From assembly GCF_007858285.1 (NCBI RefSeq), contig NZ_VFIL01000009.1:186001-250000 (forward strand): 64,000 nucleotides of DNA. Direction: 5' to 3'. Shown here in pieces: positions 61,723 to 64,000 of the stretch (positions are counted from its first letter, which is position 1; every line of letters starts with the position of its first letter). A program made the position numbers and the translations under genes. The notes beneath the pieces were generated by a model, which worked only from the letters and a program-made list of their open reading frames with translations, did no database searches and was not told where the DNA came from. Source of the stretch: Pseudomonas brenneri. Its GTDB lineage: Bacteria; Pseudomonadota; Gammaproteobacteria; Pseudomonadales; Pseudomonadaceae.

Positions 61723-63558
61723 ATGTGTGGAATTACTGGTTGGGTCGATTTTTCGAGAGTCCTGACAGACCAACTGCCGGTGGTGCGCGAGATGACCGCC
61801 AGCCTCGCCCGACGCGGCCCGGATGCCGAAGGTATCTGGCAGGGCCAGCATGCCTTGCTGGGGCATCGGCGCCTGGCGATCATTGACTTGAGCGGCGGCG
61901 CGCAGCCGATGACGTTTACCACGGCGGGTGGCGCCACGGTGGCGCTGGTGTACACCGGTGAGGTGTACAACTATGTCCAATTGCGCGAGTCCTTGCGCAA
62001 GGCCGGGCATCAGTTCAATACCCAGAGCGACACGGAAGTGGTACTGCACGCCTATCTGGAGTGGGGCGAGCACTGCGTGGATCACCTCAACGGCATGTTC
62101 GCCTTTGCCATTTTCGATGAGCGCCACGGACGTTTCCTGCTGCTGCGCGATCGCCTGGGGGTCAAGCCGCTGTTCTATGCCTCGCTGGACTCGGGCCTGT
62201 TGTTCGCCTCGGAGCCCAAGGCCATCCTCGCCCACCCGCAGTTCCAGCACTCGCTGGACGTCGTGGGCCTGGTGGATGCGTTGTCCCTGTCCAAGGCTAC
62301 CGCGCAGACCCCATTCAAGGGCATTCGTGAGTTGCCTGCGGGCCATCGCTTGCAATTGCTGGCCGGGCGGGCGCCGTTGGTGCAGCGTTATTGGTCGCTG
62401 GAGCGTTGCGAACACACCGACAACGAGGCGCAAACGGTGGAGAAGACCCGCGCCTTGCTGGAGAAGGCTCTGGGTGAGCAACTGTATGCTGACGTGCCGG
62501 TGTGTACGCTGCTTTCCGGTGGCCTGGACTCGACCATTCTCACTGCCATGGCCCAAAAGAAATTGCAGGCAGAGCACGGGCGAGTGGTTAACTCGTTTTC
62601 CGTGGACTTTGTCGGCCAGGCCGAGCAGTTCCGCGCTGATACGTTCCGTCCGGATCGCGACCAACCCTTCGCCCTGGCGGCGGCCGAAGCCATCGGCAGC
62701 CATCACCAGACGATCCTGATCGACAACCAGGAACTGGTGGATGAGGCCGCGCGGCAATCGGTGTTCAGGGCCAATGATTCGGCCCAGACCTTCGGCGATG
62801 TGGATACCTCTCTGCACTTGTTGTTCAAGGCCATTGGCGAGCATTCCACCGTAGCCATTTCCGGTGAGGCGGCGGATGAGGTGTTTGGCGGTTATGCCTG
62901 GTTTCGCGATCCTCAGGCCCTGGAAGCCCAGCGCTTTCCCTGGCTGTCGCGCATGCAGCTGTTGCAGAGCGAAATGATCAACCCGGACTTCAACAAACTC
63001 TGTGATTTTACCGAGTACCAGCGCGCCAGTTATGGCCAGGCGGTGGACAGTGTCGAACACCTGAGTGGCGACAGTCTTGAGGAGCGCAAGATGCGTGAGG
63101 TCTGCCACATGCATTTGCATCGCTGGCTGCCGATCCTGCTGGATCGCAAGGATCGCTTGAGCATGTACGCCAGCCTCGAAGTGCGGGTGCCCTTTACTGA
63201 CCATGAGCTGGTTCATTACGTCTACAACGTGCCGTGGAGCATCAAGGGCAAGGACTGCGTGGAGAAGTGGTTGCTCAAGCAAGCCTGCGCCGACCTGGTA
63301 CCGGCTGCCATACTGCAGCGCAAAAAGAGCCCGTATCCGACGTCAGCCAACCTCGCTTATGAGCAGTTCCTGCGTGGCCAGACCCGGGCGCTATTGCAGC
63401 AAGCGGATAACCCGGTGTTCCAGATTATTGATCGCACTCACCTGCGTCGCGAGCTTGATCAGCCGATGAGTCATTTCAACTCTCAACTCAAACGCAATAA
63501 TCTGGAAACGGCCCTGTCCCTTGCGGCGTGGCTGAAGGATTACAAGCTGGCGCTTTAA
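61723..63558 (+). CDS. AsnB-type glutamine-dependent amidotransferase
   Basis: A 611-residue protein of the asparagine synthetase B family. The glutaminase Cys follows the start Met (MCGITGWVDF) with RRGPDAEG; the synthetase domain has the PP-loop SGGLDST and GEAADEVFGGY. AGGATCATCTGAT precedes the ATG. In a cluster with carrier protein and adenylating enzymes it more likely amidates an intermediate than makes asparagine for growth. Last gene of the rightward operon. Confidence 0.9.
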   Translation: MCGITGWVDFSRVLTDQLPVVREMTASLARRGPDAEGIWQGQHALLGHRRLAIIDLSGGAQPMTFTTAGGATVALVYTGEVYNYVQLRESLRKAGHQFNTQSDTEVVLHAYLEWGEHCVDHLNGMFAFAIFDERHGRFLLLRDRLGVKPLFYASLDSGLLFASEPKAILAHPQFQHSLDVVGLVDALSLSKATAQTPFKGIRELPAGHRLQLLAGRAPLVQRYWSLERCEHTDNEAQTVEKTRALLEKALGEQLYADVPVCTLLSGGLDSTILTAMAQKKLQAEHGRVVNSFSVDFVGQAEQFRADTFRPDRDQPFALAAAEAIGSHHQTILIDNQELVDEAARQSVFRANDSAQTFGDVDTSLHLLFKAIGEHSTVAISGEAADEVFGGYAWFRDPQALEAQRFPWLSRMQLLQSEMINPDFNKLCDFTEYQRASYGQAVDSVEHLSGDSLEERKMREVCHMHLHRWLPILLDRKDRLSMYASLEVRVPFTDHELVHYVYNVPWSIKGKDCVEKWLLKQACADLVPAAILQRKKSPYPTSANLAYEQFLRGQTRALLQQADNPVFQIIDRTHLRRELDQPMSHFNSQLKRNNLETALSLAAWLKDYKLAL

Positions 63559-64000
63559 CTGAGCTGGGTGGCCAGTGTCTTTTCAACCTGGGGGGCGGCG
63601 CCGAAATCGAGCATGGATATGAAACTGTCCATCAAGGGTGATTCGTTGTGGGTGTTCCACGTCATGTAGAGGCCGATTGCCGGGTTGGGGGACGCGGTGA
63701 CTGGGTAGATCCGGCGAAACAACACCTTGTCGCGCATGATCGAGTTGGCAATCGACTCGGGCACCAGGGCCACGCCGAAGCCACAGGCCACGAGGCCGAT
63801 CAAGGTATGGATCTGCGCGGCCTCCTGGACCACCTTGGGATAAAAACCGGCGGCTTCACACAAGGCAATGAGCTGACTGTGATAGCCGGTGCCCAGGGCT
63901 TCCGGGGTGAACACGAAGTCTTCCCCGGCGAAATCCCTCAGGTCGATCTGGCCATCCCGCGCCTTGGGATGATGAGTGGGCATTGCCATCACGATCTCTT
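63555..64000 (-). CDS. LysR-family regulator, C-terminal part
   Basis: The effector-binding part of a LysR regulator, cut by the window edge (the frame is open to base 64000, and the HTH lies outside). Family pattern: LIALCEAAGFYPKVVQEAAQIHTLIGLVACGFGVALVPESIAN. Its stop overlaps the asnB stop region by 4 bases, convergent. It probably controls the cluster, judged by position. Confidence 0.85.
   Translation of the reverse strand, partial: EIVMAMPTHHPKARDGQIDLRDFAGEDFVFTPEALGTGYHSQLIALCEAAGFYPKVVQEAAQIHTLIGLVACGFGVALVPESIANSIMRDKVLFRRIYPVTASPNPAIGLYMTWNTHNESPLMDSFISMLDFGAAPQVEKTLATQLS

Overview
The window looks like a chromosome segment of a fluorescent Pseudomonas, probably the P. fluorescens group. 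The evidence is high-GC core DNA, an OprD-family porin, an aguBA pair, two TonB siderophore receptors with Fur-box-like sites, REP palindromes of the GAGC-AAGCTCGCTCC type, and an orphan WssA/BcsQ-like gene. This assignment rests on protein and repeat character only; no database was searched.

Layout. 1-12 kb is core: putrescine synthesis (aguB-aguA), a catecholate-type TonB receptor, an OprD porin, a CHASE2 / small exported protein / M48 protease operon, an EamA permease and an AraC regulator. 12-16 kb is variable and partly AT-rich: a C4-type antisense-RNA-like leader with a 24-codon ORF coupled to a DUF3077 gene, a DUF4365 nuclease-like gene and a DUF4145 gene.

16.2-38.2 kb is an integrated element of about 22 kb in the 3' half of a tRNA-Thr gene. 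A 45-bp duplicate of the tRNA end lies at 16198 and the intact tRNA lies at 38172-38247. It has the toolkit of a P4-like phage satellite or island: tyrosine integrase, AlpA, HTH and Rha regulators, an Ash/Icd-like ORF containing a C4-like RNA, a Toprim primase and a DUF927 helicase, then a cluster of GGCAAC/GTTGCC repeats that looks like an iteron origin. The only structural-type phage genes are two tandem copies of a lambda gpI-like tail-assembly gene. Two large SIR2-domain genes, a long SIR2 protein and a SIR2-STAND NTPase, face each other and look like defence cargo.

The most unusual feature is non-coding. Around the SIR2 genes (31.9-32.2, 35.2-36.1 and 36.5-37.0 kb) are many small units. 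Most consist of two to four direct copies of one 6-8 base word at 10-13 bp pitch, often followed by an inverted copy. The word is nearly constant within a unit but differs between units in a patterned way (GTAACC, GTATCC, GTGACC, GTTTCC; the origin repeat itself reads GTTGCC). This may be a library or graveyard of origin/operator specificities.

38.2-52.5 kb is core again: the WssA/BcsQ-like orphan, a polar amino-acid ABC transporter operon with a methyltransferase, a GabP-type permease, an alpha/beta hydrolase, an ArnT-like glycosyltransferase, a hydroxamate-type TonB receptor and a lipoprotein. 52.5-64 kb is a putative secondary-metabolite locus. A class II DAHP synthase and an MFS exporter run leftward. 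Running rightward are a PaaK-like ligase, an alpha-toroid repeat protein, a tautomerase-like protein, an acyl carrier protein, a minimal adenylation enzyme, an amidase and an AsnB-type amidotransferase. A LysR regulator is cut by the window edge.
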